Part shown: positions 35,056-47,160 of the stretch, piece by piece | How the letters are laid out: every line of letters starts with the position of its first letter | How positions within the stretch are numbered: the first letter of the stretch is position 1 | NCBI GenBank assembly: GCA_012295275.1 | Contig: CM022673.1 | Location: forward strand, 13,555,288-13,619,287 | Source: Chrysomallon squamiferum | Lineage: Eukaryota; Mollusca; Gastropoda; Neomphalida; Peltospiridae | DNA: 64,000 bases | Direction: 5' to 3' | Position numbers and translations under genes: made by a program | Notes under the pieces: model-generated | The model's input: only the letters and a program-made list of their open reading frames with translations | What the model was told of the DNA's origin: nothing | Database searches by the model: none

Positions 35056-35454
35056 AGTGGGTATAATACACAGTATATATTTGTGTATATGTGTCTGTCT
35101 CTGTGCATGTATGTATGTTTGTATCTGATTGTTTATAATTCTGTTTCCTGTTCCATTCAGTGTTGAACTATATCATAATCAAATTGAAGCCAGGCTAAAT
35201 CTATTTTCATTGTCTCAAAACCAGGTTTACTGAAAACAGTTTTCCTTACTGTGGGAAGACAAACAGAAACAATTATACACAGCTAATAACTATTTTAGTA
35301 GCATTTTAAAAAATATTGTCCTCTGGTCCCTTTCTTGTATTTCATCATCTGATTCATTTACATGTATGTCCACTGTACATAGATATATTTCTTTTAGTTA
35401 GATTTCATTGAAGAATTGTAGTGTCAGTACTGTTTTGTGCTTCTGTTGACATTT

Positions 35455-35600
35455 GTAATATGACAATTTATCAAACATTATGGTATTGTTTTTTTGTTTA
35501 TGGGAAGGCACATCCAAAAGATCTCTTACTGCTGATAAAAATGACAGCTGTGTTGATGTGGCAAGAGATGTCTTCTCTGGTATATTTGTTTTCTTTACCT
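35455..35600 (+). mobile_element. SINE remnant, 3' half
   Basis: Contains AAAAGATCTCTTACTGCTGA followed by TAAAAATGAC and, upstream, TTTATCAAACATTATGGTAT. It parallels the copy at 29.77 kb and the repeat I recall from molluscs. A 97-codon frame across it is an artefact. Confidence 0.6.
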
Positions 35601-37080
35601 ATTGTGTGTTTCCACATAGAGGATAAAAATATGAGTGTTTCTGTTTCTCTCTCATGGTTTCTTTCTTTCTCAAAGTATATTTTCTCTAGCTCTCCCATAA
35701 ATAAATGTCAGTAGTATAGCACAGCAACATCATGAATTTTGTTGTACTTGTATTACAAAAACAATAAAAAATTTAAAAAAATTAATTTTTTATATTAAGA
35801 AGAGATTTGTCTTAAATTGTTGATTTTTGTTTTTTTATGCTACATAATGTTGGTAGGATCCCAGCTGATAATGATATCAATAAAATATATATATTCTTTA
35901 TAAAACTTGTTGAAAAAAATACATGATCAGGATGTTTGTCTTTATTTTTATTATTTTTTTTTTTCATTTACCAAAGAATATAAGTATATTGTTAGGATGT
36001 CATCTGACAACTTTATTCTTGAAATTTTTATTTTGTTTTAAAAAACTGTTTACTCAGATATTGCTGAAGTATATTTTTTAAATAATTTTAATGTTAACTT
36101 TTTTGTATCCTTCTTTTTAGTTTATAAACATATCAACAGTTTTACATTTATTTTTATCTTCATGATGTTAAAGGCATACACTTTGCAGATCCCCTCCCAA
36201 CCCCCACACTTTTTTGTACCTGTAATCTGTTTGTATAGATTGTTAATGGCAAAATCCATTTTTTTACTGTAAACATCTGTAATATTTTTCTCTTATGTAA
36301 TCAATAAATATCGATAATTATTTAACCTTTTCTACTGACGAAACATCTACAATCACTCACAGTAAATAAGATACATATATATGTATCTATATATATTGTT
36401 AATCGAAAAATCAATTTTCCATCTGAAACTGTAGTTTCATTTATATAGGAATATAAATGTTTTATAAAGATAATAATTATGTCTATGGAATGCATTAGTA
36501 TTGGATACATGTTTTGTTTTACTACAGTTCTGTGTAACATTTTAAGATCTAATTAAATGATATTAGATACCATCTTTCTAATATCTCTGGTTGGCATGGT
36601 AATAAGACGCTAACAACAGTATCATTTTCTTGTATATATATATTTACACACACACACAAAAGAAAAACTGATTTTTTTAGGTGGAACTAAATTAAACTCA
36701 GTCATTCATTTATATGAGCTCTGCAATTCAGACAGACATTTTAAATTGTAACCACAGGTTTTGATTTGTTTTGTACAGGTTTTATTTTGTGGTTTTTTCT
36801 TGTGTAATTACACAGTGAAATGTCTGTCTGGCCACTAATAATATTTTTTATATTCTGTTTGTTTTGTGTTGATAAACATTCATTCTGTTGTAAAATTCGG
36901 GTATGTTCTGTACTTGCTAAAAAGTAACAGGTTAATGTAGACAACTCGAGATACTAACACTATCCAGTTTTTGGCTTTATCTGTGGGAAGTATCATGGAA
37001 TGTGCATCCCAATCAGTGATAGAAAACTCTGGATTATCCTCCTAGACGACATTAACCCCATCCATTTGGTACTCTTTATC
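35601..37080. other. Intron-like, nothing recognised
   Basis: AT-rich. Contains a perfect 20-bp palindrome of TA-rich sequence at 36369-36388 (AGATACATAT and its complement). Confidence 0.5.
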
Positions 37081-37084
37081 TGTG

Positions 37085-37170
37085 GGTAAAAGCATGAAAT
37101 CTGCTTTCATGTCAATGGGAGGGTCTGTATAAAACATTCACTGCTGCTGATTGAAAAGTATAGTTGATAA
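37085..37170 (+). mobile_element. SINE remnant, 3' fragment
   Basis: GGGTCTGTATAAAACATTCA then CTGCTGCTGATTGAAAAGTA parallels 35.51 and 29.77 kb and fits the recalled molluscan SINE closely. Confidence 0.6.
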
Positions 37171-37380
37171 ATCTGTGTAGGTTTTACATTTGGAATATTG
37201 TCAATGTACAAGAAGAAAAATTTGATTCCATATAACTATTCATATTGAATTATTTGTATTTATGTATTCATTAACTTGATTGTTAATTACGTGAAATTAC
37301 ACATTGTGTAATATATGATGATATGTAACTGATATATAACAATTTATAAAATGATATTTTTATTTTTTTGTTGTTTTTAG

Positions 37381-37425
37381 GTTTCTTGACTGATCTGACA
37401 TCATCTTCAAATCTATAGAAATAAG
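37381..37425 (+). other. Candidate 45-bp untranslated mini-exon
   Basis: A strong acceptor (T-rich tract then TTTTTAG at 37,380) is followed after 45 bp by AAG|GTTAGT. All three frames contain a stop and there is no ATG, so it could only be a leader exon of the second gene or a chance pseudo-exon. Confidence 0.2.
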
Positions 37426-38100
37426 GTTAGTTTTGTTATTACTAATATTTTATTTCCATTAACATCATTTTATAATATGTCTTCTAATTCCTTTGATCAC
37501 AGATAAAAATTAAGAAAGAGCATATTCTATTATGAATGATTTTTTGTTTTGTAAAAAATTTATTTGTTGTTGTTTTGTTTACCAGTCAACCATTGTTCTA
37601 TCCAAGGTATAACTAAAAAAGTTAGAAAAAATAATGATATAAATAATGATATTTTTTCCTAATCTAACCATGGGCTGATCACAGTGTTAAGTCTCAGTGT
37701 ATCAAATACAATATTTTTAAGTCATTCAGTCACCAGTTTTATTTTAAATCAATTATTTAATTTTTACTTTCCTATACTGATGCTGATAGGTACAGTAAAT
37801 CAAAGTTTAATTAAATTTTTACCCATTCTAACCATCATCCTATCACACCATAATTGTGATCATGAAAGTGTAATCTTTTCTTTTTCTCTTTTTTTCTCAG
37901 TATTTAATTTTTTTTTTGCCTTTTTCTTTTTAAAATTTCATTTTATATAGTATATTAAAAACTTCAGTATTTTTTAATGTTGAGGTTGTGGAATAAATTA
38001 TCTTGGTTTTTAGACAAATATTAAATTCCAGCAGTATTTTTCCCTCACCTAATGCAAATGCAGTTTTTTTTCCTTCTCTAACCAGAAACTTGTCATTGAA

Positions 38101-38106
38101 ATATAT

Positions 38107-38146
<40 letters not shown>
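38101..38146. repeat. Poly(A) run
   Basis: About 36 A at 38,111-38,146 preceded by TATATATTTA. Confidence 0.95.
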
Positions 38147-38149
<3 letters not shown>

Positions 38150-38417
38150 GGTTCAGTTTATCAATATTGATTCAAATTCACTGTAACTTGAATCTTTCAA
38201 AATTACACTTTTTTTTTTACTCTTCTCATAAACATTTTTTTTAGAAGATGTGAAATAAAAGATGATCTTGATAAATGTTAAACACATGTTGCATTTGCTT
38301 CATCCTTACATTAAAAAAAAAGAAATCTGTTGAAGAGGACATTGCTGTGATAATGAGTTGAGTGGCTCAAACGTCAGTGTTGATGTCTCACAGACACTAA
38401 GAATAAAACTGAAAGCT

Positions 38418-38735
38418 CATTCAATCCTTTCTGTATTGTATAGTGCTGCTCCCTCAATCTTCTCTGTATTGTTTAATGTTGATCAGTCAATCCTGTTTGT
38501 ATTGTGTAATGTTCCTCAGTCAATCCTGTCTATATTGTTTAATGTTAAAGAATCGGTTCTGTCTGTATTGTTTAATGTTGATCAGTCAATTCTGTCTGTA
38601 TTGTGTAATGTTCCTCAGTCAATCCTGTTTAATGTTAAAGAATCGATTCTGTCTGTATTGTTTAATGTTGAACAGTTGATCCTGTCTGTATTGTTTAATG
38701 TTCCACAGTCAATCCTGTCTGTATTGTGAAATGTT
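38418..38735 (+). repeat. Minisatellite, 33-bp unit with a three-unit higher-order pattern
   Basis: About nine units of 33 bp around TCTGTATTGTTTAATGTT. Three variants follow in order: A (GATCAGTCAATCCTG), B (CCTCAGTCAATCCTG) and C (AAAGAATCGGTTCTG). The order is A-B-C-A-B-C-A'-B', and the second C lacks 9 bp. Because 33 is a multiple of three, a 123-codon frame (38,358-38,729) stays open as an 11-residue repeat (like ILSVLFNVDQS). I see no splice or start context and treat it as noncoding. Confidence 0.9.
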
Positions 38736-38859
38736 GAACAAAATCTTTGAAGGTATTTATCAGACTGTGAACATGTTTGTGTAAACCAGACTTAGTTAAA
38801 AGCATACACTTTAAACTGATAGCCTTAATGATTTTTAAAAATATAGTTTAAATATCTTT

Positions 38860-38970
38860 CATCTCAAAAAAAAAAATAAAAAAAAATAAAAAAAATAAAT
38901 AAAAATGAAGAAATGAAGAAATAAATGAATAAATAAAAATGAAGAAATAAATAAATAAATAAATAAATAA
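38860..38970. repeat. A-rich (AAAT)n/(GAAAT)n block
   Basis: Interrupted AAAT and AATGAAGA units, plus-strand A-rich. Confidence 0.9.
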
Positions 38971-39198
38971 ACAAAAACTAAGTACAGATAATAGAAGTTT
39001 TCCAGAGATGTTAATGAATTTATGTCCAGTCAGTAATGGAATGAAGTTACATAAGTAAAAACAAATAGGTTATATGATTTCTCTCAAGTGATTGAAAATG
39101 ATTGGATTAGCAAAGGAAAATAAAACTAGAAAGGTTTCATGTCCTTTGAGAGGATAACTAATAATAAAATCAGATATTCTATCACTGTGGTAGAGATT

Positions 39199-39455
39199 AA
39201 AAAAAAAAAAAAAAAAAAAAAAAACTTGTTACTGTTTTACTGAAAATAAAATTTGATAATCAGCACATGTTGTATAATCGAACTGTTTATGTATTTGCTT
39301 AAATTCGCCCTGTAACTTTTTATAAAAAATAAATAAAATGATGAAAAATCAATAAATAAATAAAATAAATCAGAAAATCAGAAAAAAGAGAAAAAATAAA
39401 AGATAACAAAAAAAAGAAAAGGAAAAGAAAGAAAAGAAAAATAATAAAACAAGAA
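39199..39455. repeat. Poly(A) and A-rich low complexity
   Basis: About 25 A at 39,199-39,224, then an A/G-rich stretch at 39,330-39,455. Confidence 0.9.
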
Positions 39456-39739
39456 AGACATTACTCCATTGTTAACGTGGCATAATACAAACACTTTTGC
39501 AGAATTTTCTTGTAATTTGTAAAGTTAATTTTTTTTCTTCTTCCTGTAACAGTAAATAGAGTTAGAAATAACTCTGCAGACTTCACATCAGTGTGTGTGT
39601 ATCTGAAAACATTCCATGTACATAAATACTTGACCTACAAACAAGCTTGTACAGGCTTAACTAGATCATCAGAGGACTGGGGGAGTTTTTCTTATGTTTT
39701 GGGGGTTCTTTTTAATAAGAATAATAATAATAATAATAA

Positions 39740-40140
39740 TAATAACACCATATTTATTTAAATGGATCATAATTTTTTTAAACTGAATGCTTATGTGTTT
39801 AGAAGGATGTTTAAATGAATGTTTATGTATGTATTCAGATGGATCATCATTTGTTAAGATCACTTACTTAAATAATTATGTGTTAGATGGGTCATCATTT
39901 GCTTAAATAAATGTTTACATTTGTCACCATTTGCTTTAATTTTTAGACATATATGGTAAAACGGATTACTGTTTGCTTAAACAACTATTTTTATTTTTTT
40001 AAATGGATAATCATTTGCTTCAGTATCTAGTATGGGTTTAAATGGATCATACTTTTCTTAAATAACTGTTTTTATGTATTTAAATGGATCATGCTTAAAT
40101 AACTATTTGGATATATTGAAATGAACCACCAGCTGCTTTC
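39740..40140 (+). repeat. Degenerate tandem repeat, about 40-50-bp units
   Basis: Eight or more diverged units containing TTTAAATGGATCAT followed by TTGCTTAAATAACT and a T-rich spacer. Confidence 0.75.
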
Positions 40141-41215
40141 ATAAAAATCTCAGTTTTCTATGTGTTTAAATAGACAAGTGTTGCCTCTATTGAATCTCCT
40201 GTTCTTGTTCTTGAGGTGATTGTGATCCTGAAACCAAAATGGCATTAGCTCCTTGTCAGACATGTTTTTAAAAGAGGGGTGTATGTTACATGTGTGTGTT
40301 TGTCATTATGAAGTATTGTTAAGTCATTGAACATGCATGCATGTGGTAGGTTAATTACTGGCAGTCCTGTTTTGATATATATATATTATATATATATTTA
40401 TATATCTGTCTCACTCAAACATATATAAACATGCATCCACACACACACACACACACACATGCATAGACCCATCCAAACATACATACATACACACTTATGT
40501 CTTTTTTTTATATATTTTTTATGAGTATGTGTGTTGTGTCGTGTGTTTGTGTGTGTCATGTCCAAACAAATGTATGTTCATATATCTGCCCATATGCATG
40601 TGTATGTTTATCAGATGCCATTACCTTGACATCTGCATTTGTACATAAGAGGCATCTTAGTTTTGTGTGCATGTATGTTTTGGCCTTGTATCTAATGTCA
40701 AGAGTGGATGTGTGTGTTATACAGCACCGCAAATATTTGGATTTGTGTCACTGTGTTGTTATCTGCTAAGCACATAACCATTTCAACAGTACTGCAGACA
40801 CCTCATATTTGTTTTATCAGTTTGCTCAGATACAGTTTTAAGTATATAGCTTTATATATGTGTGTATAATACTTTTATTTTAATCATGTTATGTTATTGT
40901 TAGATAAACACACACACACACACACAAACAAACACAAACAAACATATAGACATACATCCACTCAAACATATGCATAGATAAATACATACACCTGCACTTA
41001 CATAGATATATATATAAATAAAGGTATAATGTTAGATATACATAAATCACAACTGTTACTCAAAACATGACATAGAAAAGCTGTGTCAGATAAAGAAATG
41101 TCTCACATTTTATAAAACGTATAAGAATATATACACACACATGTTCTATGCATGGACATGAATGTGTTATGATATAAGTATGAAGAAACGACTTACCAGA
41201 AAAAGTTCAGGAACA
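40141..41215. other. Intron-like with TA/CA/TG simple sequence
   Basis: (TA)n at 40,375-40,405, (CA)n at 40,441-40,460 and 40,909-40,926, and TG-rich 40,520-40,560. No exon supported. Confidence 0.6.
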
Positions 41216-41474
41216 CAAAAAAAAAAAAAAAAAAAGAATTAAATTAAATTACTGTGAAAATTCAATTATTAATGATGACTAGGTGTAAAATTGTTTTTTA
41301 TATAATAATTGTATAAAAGAAAAAAAACACTGCTGTTTGTCCAGGAGTTAGGTTTATTTTTTTATAAATAGCAAGTAATCTTTTAATCCATTTTTTTTTT
41401 TATTCAGGAAAGAATATGCACAGTTATCAAAAGAAAATCACTGTTACCATTTCTTAGTCTATTTCTTTGATCCA

Positions 41475-41735
41475 CAGCAAGTTATCTGTCTCGTACTTTT
41501 CTGACTGGCAGCAAAATATCTTTTTTGTGTTCTTTACTTGCATCAAGATATCTTTTTTACACTTTTTTACTGGCAGTAAGATATCATTTTAGATTTTTTT
41601 TTAACTAGCAGCAAGATATCTTTTTTACACTTTTTTTACTAGCAGCAAGATATCATTTTGTACTTATTTACTAGCAGCAAGATATCACTTTGTACTTTTT
41701 AAATAGCAGCAAGAAATCTTTTTTTGCACTTTTTT
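41475..41735 (+). repeat. Minisatellite, about 34-bp unit, about seven copies
   Basis: Units of 32-35 bp of the form GCAGCAAGATATCTTTTTTA followed by CACTTTTTTTACTA. The AAGATATC core (EcoRV-like palindrome GATATC) is kept in most units. Confidence 0.9.
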
Positions 41736-41860
41736 CATGGCTAGGAAAGAATGTACATACATTTTGTGACAAGAAAACACTTTTTCCAAGTCAACTTCTT
41801 TGACTAGCAACTAAACATCTTTTAGTGGTGATTTATCTTGTTTAAAATATCTAATAATGT

Positions 41861-41945
41861 GTTACAGACTGGAATGAGAATTCACTCAGTGGGTTCAGTG
41901 TGGGGTATTGATCCCACAAACCATTATAGCTCAGATGAGTACACT
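41861..41945 (-). mobile_element. tRNA-derived SINE remnant, B box and core
   Basis: On the minus strand, GGATCAATACC matches 10 of 11 B-box positions (GGTTCRANNCC) and is followed by CCACACTGAACCCACTGAGT and TTCTCATTCCAGTC. The core after the B box is the one also seen at 12.4 and 29.7 kb. This is the best link between the tRNA head and the core in the window. Confidence 0.65.
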
Positions 41946-42029
41946 GATGATTATGTTTTAGTCTGTCCATACAAAAATAGAAATTATTACTAAAATTTAA
42001 TATAAAATTTCTATATACTTATATTGTTT

Positions 42030-42075
42030 AATAATAATAATAATAATAATAATAGTTGTTGTTGTTGTTATTGTT
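42030..42075. repeat. (AAT)n and (TTG)n microsatellite
   Basis: (AAT)n at 42,030-42,052 directly followed by a TTG-rich run. Confidence 0.9.
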
Positions 42076-42239
42076 ACTATTATTATTTAAATTAACCTTA
42101 TTATTTTTTATGTAATTAAATTACATATTTTTTACTATTGTTCATTTATTTTTTTGAAAAAAGTTTAGTTTTCTGGTTACAGTGCTTTGAAGGAAAATTC
42201 ATTACAAGTTTTTAGCATTCTAATCAATAAATCATAATA

Positions 42240-42345
42240 CAATTTAAAATTTAAAAAATAAAAAATAAACAAAATAAATTTAAAAAAAATATTAAAAAAT
42301 ATTTAAAAAAAAGAAAAAAAAATATAAAAAAAGAAAAAAGGAGCA
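42240..42345. repeat. A-rich low-complexity block
   Basis: About 105 bp of A with scattered T and G. Confidence 0.85.
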
Positions 42346-42574
42346 GAAACTGTTTACATTTGGTGCAATCTGAAAAATAAATCACTTTGTTTCCATTTCA
42401 CTACTGTTTTTCTTCCTCATGCAGTTTGCAAAACAGACCCAATTTTCTCTGTTAATGTTTGACAAAACATTTCAATATTAATATTTACCAGTCAGTGATA
42501 GAAAGGAATCTTGCATTCACCACCATAGGCTACTTTAACCATCAAGGGATATTTTATATATTCAGTGTAAGATT

Positions 42575-42945
42575 CAATAAATAAATATATTAAACAAAAA
42601 ATGAAAGCAGAAATATAAATAATTAGAAAACAAAAAGAAGAAAAAATTAATAAATTTAACAAAAATAAAATAAAATAAATAAAAATAAAAAAAAAAAATA
42701 AATAAAAGAAGAAAAAAAATAAAAAAATAACGAAAAAAAAAAATAAATGAAAAATAAAAATGAAGCAAATAAATGAATTAATAAAAAAGAAAAGAAAAAA
42801 TGAGTGAAGCAAATAAGCAATAACAGTAATAATAAATAAAAAAAAATAAAACAGAAGACAAATAAAAGAGAAAAGGAAAGGAAAAAAGAAAAAAACAAAT
42901 ATACAAAATGATGAAAAAGAAGGAAAAATATGATTATTATTTAAT
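42575..42945. repeat. Long strand-asymmetric A-rich block
   Basis: About 370 bp, mostly A with T and G and almost no C on the plus strand. The three overlapping minus-strand frames (Phe/Tyr/Ile-rich) mimic membrane proteins but are artefacts. Confidence 0.85.
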
Positions 42946-43010
42946 TTATTTCATACAGAATTGTATGTTTTCATGAAATAACGTTTTGCATTTTTTTTTT
43001 CTTTTTTTTT

Positions 43011-43113
43011 TTCATGTTTAAAGATGTCTCTAGATGAGTACAAGTTTGTGTTTGTTTTTTCAGTTTTTTTCATGTTTAAAGATGTCTCTAGCTGAGTAGA
43101 GGTTTGTGTTTAT
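43011..43113 (+). repeat. Direct duplication, about 45-bp copies
   Basis: Two copies, 43,011-43,054 and 43,069-43,113, sharing TTCATGTTTAAAGATGTCTC, TAG(A/C)TGAGTA and GTTTGTGTTT. Confidence 0.85.
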
Positions 43114-44098
43114 GATGTTATTTACTTTGGTATGTTGAGAAAAGTGGAGATTGTAACATCTGTGACTCGCTCCTAGTTAAAATACATACAGTTTTTTTTA
43201 TTTTGCTTTTCATATTTTTTTATGTTTAGTAAAATACGAAATATAATCTTAACATAAGATTCAGTGTTGTATGGGTTTATTCAAGATCAAAAACCATCAC
43301 TGACTATGCATATGTTTAAACTGGATTTTAATATTTTGTAAATTTTTAAAAGTTGGCCACAAAATTCTTCTAGAGCTTGTATGCCTGACTTTGAGTACCT
43401 TTTGTTGAAAGTGGTTACATATATTTGTAAGTGCCTATTTCAGAATTTCTTAGAATTATTTATAGCCCTAGTAACATTTTTCTTGTTAAAAAAAACAATT
43501 ACTGTTCCTGTGATAATGTGATATTTAGTTCAGTGGGGCAAAGTGGCTACACATTTTTGAAAACAAAAACCATCTGATAATATGTTAAAAAATTAAATTT
43601 AAAAAATAAAAAAAAACCATGTTGAGAACAGATGTTTTTATTTTAATCTCAACTTGATCTTTTCTTTAAATGGACAGTGTGGGTTAGTGGGGAAGTATAA
43701 ACATTTTTTTTTATTTTTATTTTTTTTTAAGTACATATATTATTTTAAAAACAAATAAATACCTTTTCTGTTTACATTCATATAATAAAATTAATAATAA
43801 TAATAATAATAACTGAAACAACTGTTTGTAATTTTTAGACTTCACATTTAGTTTAAAGGGACTGTGATGGGTTTGGTTGGGACAGGGTACGCATTTGTTA
43901 TTTTTTATTTTTTTTGGAAATATAGACCATGTCTGGTACAGTTTCTGTAATAATAGTAATACATAATATTTGAAATAAATGTATTTTGATCTCTGCTTTT
44001 GTAAGGCAGTGTTTATTTTGATTGATGGGTTGTACAAGGCTTTGTTTATTTCTTTATACAGTCAAAACAAAGACCATGGTAGAATGTCACCAGCAGAA

Positions 44099-44133
<35 letters not shown>

Positions 44134-44475
44134 ATTTACTGATCTAAATGTATTTTTTGATTGTTAGTTAACATGACATCTGGTTCAGTGGGACAGGAGA
44201 GAGAGAGAATGTTTGTACAATGTAACCTGTAAAGCGATAGGCTATTAAATGTTGAGTTGTTTAAAGTCAGGTTTGATGTAAATATATACCATGACCAAAA
44301 GACATTATAAGCCTTCAGTTAAGTATGTCAGTATTGTAACATTATCTTTTGTAAATCTCTCTTTGTTTGACTTTAATTGCACAGATTTAAATTTATTGTT
44401 ACATAGAATTTAGCATGTTGCTTCTGCAGCACTTGCCTAAGAGATAGTGATATACAAGCTCAGTTATTTTTATTG
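43114..44475. other. Intron-like, short microsatellites
   Basis: (AAAT)n at 44,098-44,137 and (AAT)n at 43,790-43,812. A loosely repeated phrase, (GT)TCAGTGGG(G/A)CA, occurs at about 43,529 and 44,182. No exon supported. Confidence 0.5.
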
Positions 44476-44477
44476 TC

Positions 44478-44587
44478 TGCTGGAATTTTTCCCATTCCAA
44501 CCAAAGTATAAAAAAAAAAAAAAAAAAAAAAAAATAAATAAATAAAATAAAAACTAAAAATATAAAAAACACACAAAAATAAACCAA

Positions 44588-44649
<62 letters not shown>

Positions 44650-44700
44650 ATATAATGATAATGATAATGATAAAAATAATAATAATAAAACAAACAGAAA
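44478..44700. repeat. Poly(A), (AAAT)n and long (AAT)n; possible SINE fragment at its start
   Basis: TTTTTCCCATTCCAACCAAA at 44,487-44,506 is like the SINE core and leads straight into about 24 A, then AT-rich sequence and about 20 AAT units at 44,588-44,647. The SINE link is weak here. Confidence 0.75.
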
Positions 44701-45045
44701 AAAAAATATATGGGGAGAGTGTAAGTGGGTTTTCTCTTATGTAAAACTATTATGTAAAAAATTTGTTATTTCACACCAAGTCATCATTAATATTAAAATT
44801 AACACAGGTGTTATTATTCTATTCACTGAAGTTCCCAAACTTTCTTTAGTCATTCTGATCTAGTTATTTACTTCACAATTCATTCATGTCCATGCATACA
44901 GCATGTGTTTGTGTATATTCTTATACCTATCATGTTCAGGTTTATAGTAAATCCTGGTAACATTACAGATTAGCCCATCTAGTCTTTTGTAAAAATAAAA
45001 AATAAAAATAAAAATTTTACAATCACTAAATTTGAAGGACAGGCT

Positions 45046-45082
<37 letters not shown>

Positions 45083-45365
45083 GGGAATGTAGTGTTGACC
45101 TAATTTTGTGCTCTGAAGTTGACAAGCTAGCTACCTGTTTCATACAAACTATCATATTTTATTGTTAACAAAGGTTGGTGACTAGAACAAGTACAATTAC
45201 ATGGAAGTGTACAAAATCTGAAACATCTTTATTTTACAATTAACAAAAATAAATAAATCAAATAAATAAAATGTATAAATTACAAATAGTTTAAAATTAT
45301 CAGCAACAACTCGAAGAAAGAAAGAAAGAAATTAAAAAAATACTTTGAAATTAACAATAAAATAT

Positions 45366-45410
<45 letters not shown>

Positions 45411-46800
45411 AAAGAAATGTATATATAAATATAAAAATAAAATTATATTAAGATCATAAAGACATTTAGAAGTTTACAGTGTATTTAGACACATACACAT
45501 TTAACTGCCTTAATATCTTCTAACTGTAAAGTATGTAATTGTAAAAATGTTTACATCTTCTTACAGTTAAAATGTCTTCACCTGTCTGTTGTTAGGCAGT
45601 AGCAAATATTACCTGCTGTGAAATAGTTGACAAGCTTTGTGCACACACTTAGCAATTTCATGCATCTTATTGTGCTGTCATTTCATTTGTCTGTCTGTAT
45701 ATCTCTCTGTCAGAATCTAAACTGGTTCTAAATATAGAAGTTTTAAAATCTCCTTAAGCAAGAAAATTACTGTTGAGCACTGCTGGGAATGCCATTATTG
45801 CTTTAAATAGAAGCTGTATTAGTTACCTGGTATTCATTGATGAACTAACATGTGATTATATTAATGCAGTATTGATCAAAATGGTTTGTTAACAAAAGTT
45901 TTAAAAAAAATCTATATTTGATAAGTTCTTAAATTTCTTAAATGATTTCCTGCTAGGGTTAAGAAATATGGGTGATTACTCTTTGAGATGTAGTACAATA
46001 ATTAACAGGGTATAATATTATATTGTAAATAAAAAATAATGATAGGCACCATTAATATGTGATAGATTTAACTTAAAAAATACTTAGAAACATTTAAATA
46101 TACCAGTTGTAAAGAATTGGCTAACAAATTTACACTGAAAGATATTGCAAATTTTTATATAATGATGTAGAACTATTTTTCAGATACTCACATACATGCT
46201 TATGCATATGAAAAGATAACACACACACACACACACATTCTGATCTATACATCCAAACAAATGCACTAGCTCTCAAAAAACCTAATAACAAAAGTTGACC
46301 AAACACAGAAAATTTACACAGAGACACTGAAAATTCTAACAGCTTTTCCTGAAAATAACTAGCATCAAGTGTTACAGTCAAGATGTATTTTGATCATGAT
46401 GAAAAAGCAGAATACATCAGAACTCAATAAGCTGGGATACTTTATGTCAGCAGCTGCACTAAAACTGAGTTTTAGAAAAACAACATGACAAAGATAATTT
46501 CCATCTTTGTATTCCAGCAACACAAAAACATTGTGTATTCAGTTTCACTGTTTTTTCAGAGAAATACTTCAGATCAATGCTGTTTTTGCACAACTAAATC
46601 GTTATGGTTTCCTTTCCCGATGCAATGATGTTTACACTTTCTGAAAATAGTACCACTTTCCTGTAGATAATTTGTTAATGTTTAGAGCATATTGATTAAT
46701 TTGTTTTTTCTGTCTTGAAATATTGAAGGTTAAGCATTTGGATGTAATTATTTTAACATAATACTAGTTTTTAGAGGATTTTTTTTATTCTGTATTTATA
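44701..46800. other. Intron-like with poly(T) and poly(A) runs
   Basis: About 33 T at 45,047-45,079, about 37 A at 45,370-45,406 and (AC)n at 46,219-46,238. No exon supported. Confidence 0.55.
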
Positions 46801-46816
46801 GTTCATCTCATAATTA

Positions 46817-46992
46817 TGTGTGTGTGTGTGTGTATGTGTGTGTGTGTGTGTATTTGTATATAAAACTAGATGTAGCAATTGCATATATCTAGTATGTACA
46901 TTAATAAACACACACACACAGATACACACATACAGACATTAATCTTGGCAAACCTTGCCACATAGAACTATAAACATTACATATATTTTCAT

Positions 46993-47048
<56 letters not shown>

Positions 47049-47160
47049 GCACATACCTACATATCTAAGCACACTCAAACCTTACAGGGGGAGTATGCAT
47101 GCATGCATGCATACTTAAAAGCATCCATGTGCTTGCATACATACATACATACATACAGTT
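46817..47160. repeat. (TG)n, (CA)n-(TA)n and (CATA)n/(GCAT)n simple repeats
   Basis: TG run at 46,817-46,851, CA then TA at 46,995-47,048, GCAT at 47,096-47,111 and ACAT at 47,136-47,156. Confidence 0.9.

Noticed and set aside
38358-38729. 123-codon repeat protein (11-residue repeat)
   Set aside because: The 33-bp minisatellite keeps any open frame open. No signal peptide, splice site or conserved flank. Kept as a repeat feature and a finding.
42492-42898. Three overlapping Phe/Tyr/Ile-rich minus-strand frames resembling membrane proteins
   Set aside because: They are translations of an A-rich low-complexity block, with no start context and no defined topology.
44399-44693. Tyr-rich minus-strand frames of 62 and 77 codons
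   Set aside because: Products of the (AAT)n and poly(A) runs.
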